Source: an uncultured Bacteroides sp.
GTDB taxonomy: Bacteria; Bacteroidota; Bacteroidia; Bacteroidales; Bacteroidaceae
Assembly: GCF_905207245.1 (NCBI RefSeq)
Contig: NZ_CAJLKP010000152.1
Location: 1-5,713, forward strand
Reading direction: 5' to 3'
DNA length: 5,713 nucleotides
Shown: piece by piece, positions 5,491 to 5,713 of the stretch
How positions within the stretch are numbered: the stretch's first letter is position 1
Layout of the letters: the number at the start of each line of letters is the position of its first letter
Translations under genes and position numbers: made by a program
Notes under the pieces: model-generated
What the model saw: the letters and a program-made list of their open reading frames with translations, nothing else
What the model was told of the DNA's origin: nothing
The model's database searches: none

Positions 5491-5520
5491 TTTGTATTAT
5501 CAACTCTTTTTGTATCTTTG
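5491..5520 (+). promoter_or_regulatory. Bacteroides-type promoter of the hydB-like gene
   Basis: TTTG (5491-5494) and TATCTTTG (5513-5520) match the -33 and -7 consensus elements of the Bacteroides primary sigma factor exactly, with an 18-nt spacer. Transcription would begin near 5524, about 22 nt before the ATG. This is the best promoter in the window. Confidence 0.75.
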
Positions 5521-5545
5521 TTCCCGACCCCAAATCTATTACAAA

Positions 5546-5713
5546 ATGAAAGTACTAACTATCCATGATCTGAAAACAATCAGGAAGAGGGCAGAGGGCA
5601 CACTCTTGTTGCGTGAAGAAAGCAACGAGGCGGTTATGGAACAATGCTGTGGGTTGGCATTGGGAACTGAGCATCTGCAAATCCTGATCTGTGGCGGTAC
5701 AGGTTGCAAGGCA
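5546..5713 (+). CDS. NuoF/HydB-like NADH-oxidising subunit, N-terminal 56 residues (3' end outside window)
   Basis: The open frame starts at an ATG about 22 nt after the predicted transcription start and runs off the right edge. It opens MKVLTIHDLKTIRKRA and reaches LQILICGGTGCKA, where Cys49 and Cys54 (CGGTGC) are the first pair of ligands of a thioredoxin-like [2Fe-2S] domain. That N-terminal domain is typical of HydB/HndC-type subunits of NAD(P)H-linked [FeFe] hydrogenases and related NuoF-like proteins, which carry FMN and pass electrons between NADH and iron-sulfur clusters in the cytoplasm. The preceding helical segment and the adjacent Cys34-Cys35 are extra features. The FMN/NADH-binding part and later clusters lie beyond the window, so a shorter 2Fe-2S ferredoxin-like protein cannot be excluded. 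The good promoter and short leader suggest this is the first gene of its operon. Confidence 0.7.
   Translation, partial: MKVLTIHDLKTIRKRAEGTLLLREESNEAVMEQCCGLALGTEHLQILICGGTGCKA

Larger units (their letters stand above)
5213..5545. other. Divergent intergenic region between the lipoprotein operon and the hydB-like gene
   Basis: This 333-nt, AT-rich stretch has no credible ORF or RNA gene. It holds the leader hairpin and -7 element of the minus-strand operon, a possible second minus-strand promoter near 5353-5384, an 8-bp palindrome TTCGCGAA (5408-5415), two plus-strand TATCTTTG boxes (5420-5427 and 5513-5520), and the octamer TGTAATCT repeated at 5441-5448 and 5470-5477. Confidence 0.6.

Noticed and set aside
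1..5713. CRISPR array, tRNA or rRNA gene, or insertion sequence
   Set aside because: No regularly spaced repeats, no cloverleaf-like sequence with CCA end, and no transposase or IS-type terminal repeats were seen on either strand.

Overview
The window reads as chromosome from a gut Bacteroidales bacterium, most likely Bacteroides or a close relative. Four things point there: several promoters of the TAnnTTTG (-7) type, start codons mostly preceded by A/T-rich leader rather than a Shine-Dalgarno sequence, lipoproteins of the fimbrillin superfamily, and a FISUMP-type domain. The species cannot be fixed from this sequence.

Layout. Positions 3-293 (+) hold the C-terminal end of a DegT/DnrJ/EryC1/StrS sugar aminotransferase, probably the last gene of a surface-glycan cluster lying to the left. 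Positions 367-869 (+) hold an AT-rich two-gene toxin-antitoxin cassette (small antitoxin, then a RelE/ParE-type toxin, overlapping by ATGA), with its own promoter and a likely operator palindrome. Positions 870-1111 are intergenic, with a strong Rho-independent terminator, a cluster of TCCACA motifs (DnaA-box-like) and a promoter. Positions 1112-1417 (+) encode a small secreted PepSY-like protein. A bidirectional terminator separates it from a convergent two-gene operon on the minus strand.

That operon (5212 down to 1511) is the most distinctive part. The first gene encodes a 628-residue lipoprotein with a fimbrillin (Mfa-like) N-terminal half and a C-terminal FISUMP domain, which looks like a surface adhesin or fimbrial tip subunit. 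The second follows after 12 nt and encodes a 600-residue lipoprotein with a FimB/Mfa2-like N-terminal part and a C-terminal domain carrying a complete metzincin zinc motif, HEYGHCLGYSH. My inference is that the two act together at the cell surface, one as a structural or adhesive subunit and one as a surface-anchored protease. No major fimbrillin gene is visible beside them.

The minus-strand operon is divergent from a final plus-strand gene, which starts at 5546 behind a good Bacteroides promoter and runs off the window. Its first 56 residues fit the N-terminal [2Fe-2S] thioredoxin-like domain of a NuoF/HydB-type NADH-oxidising hydrogenase or dehydrogenase subunit. The 333-nt divergent intergenic region carries promoters for both directions, a hairpin at the start of the operon leader and a short direct repeat upstream of the hydB-like promoter.
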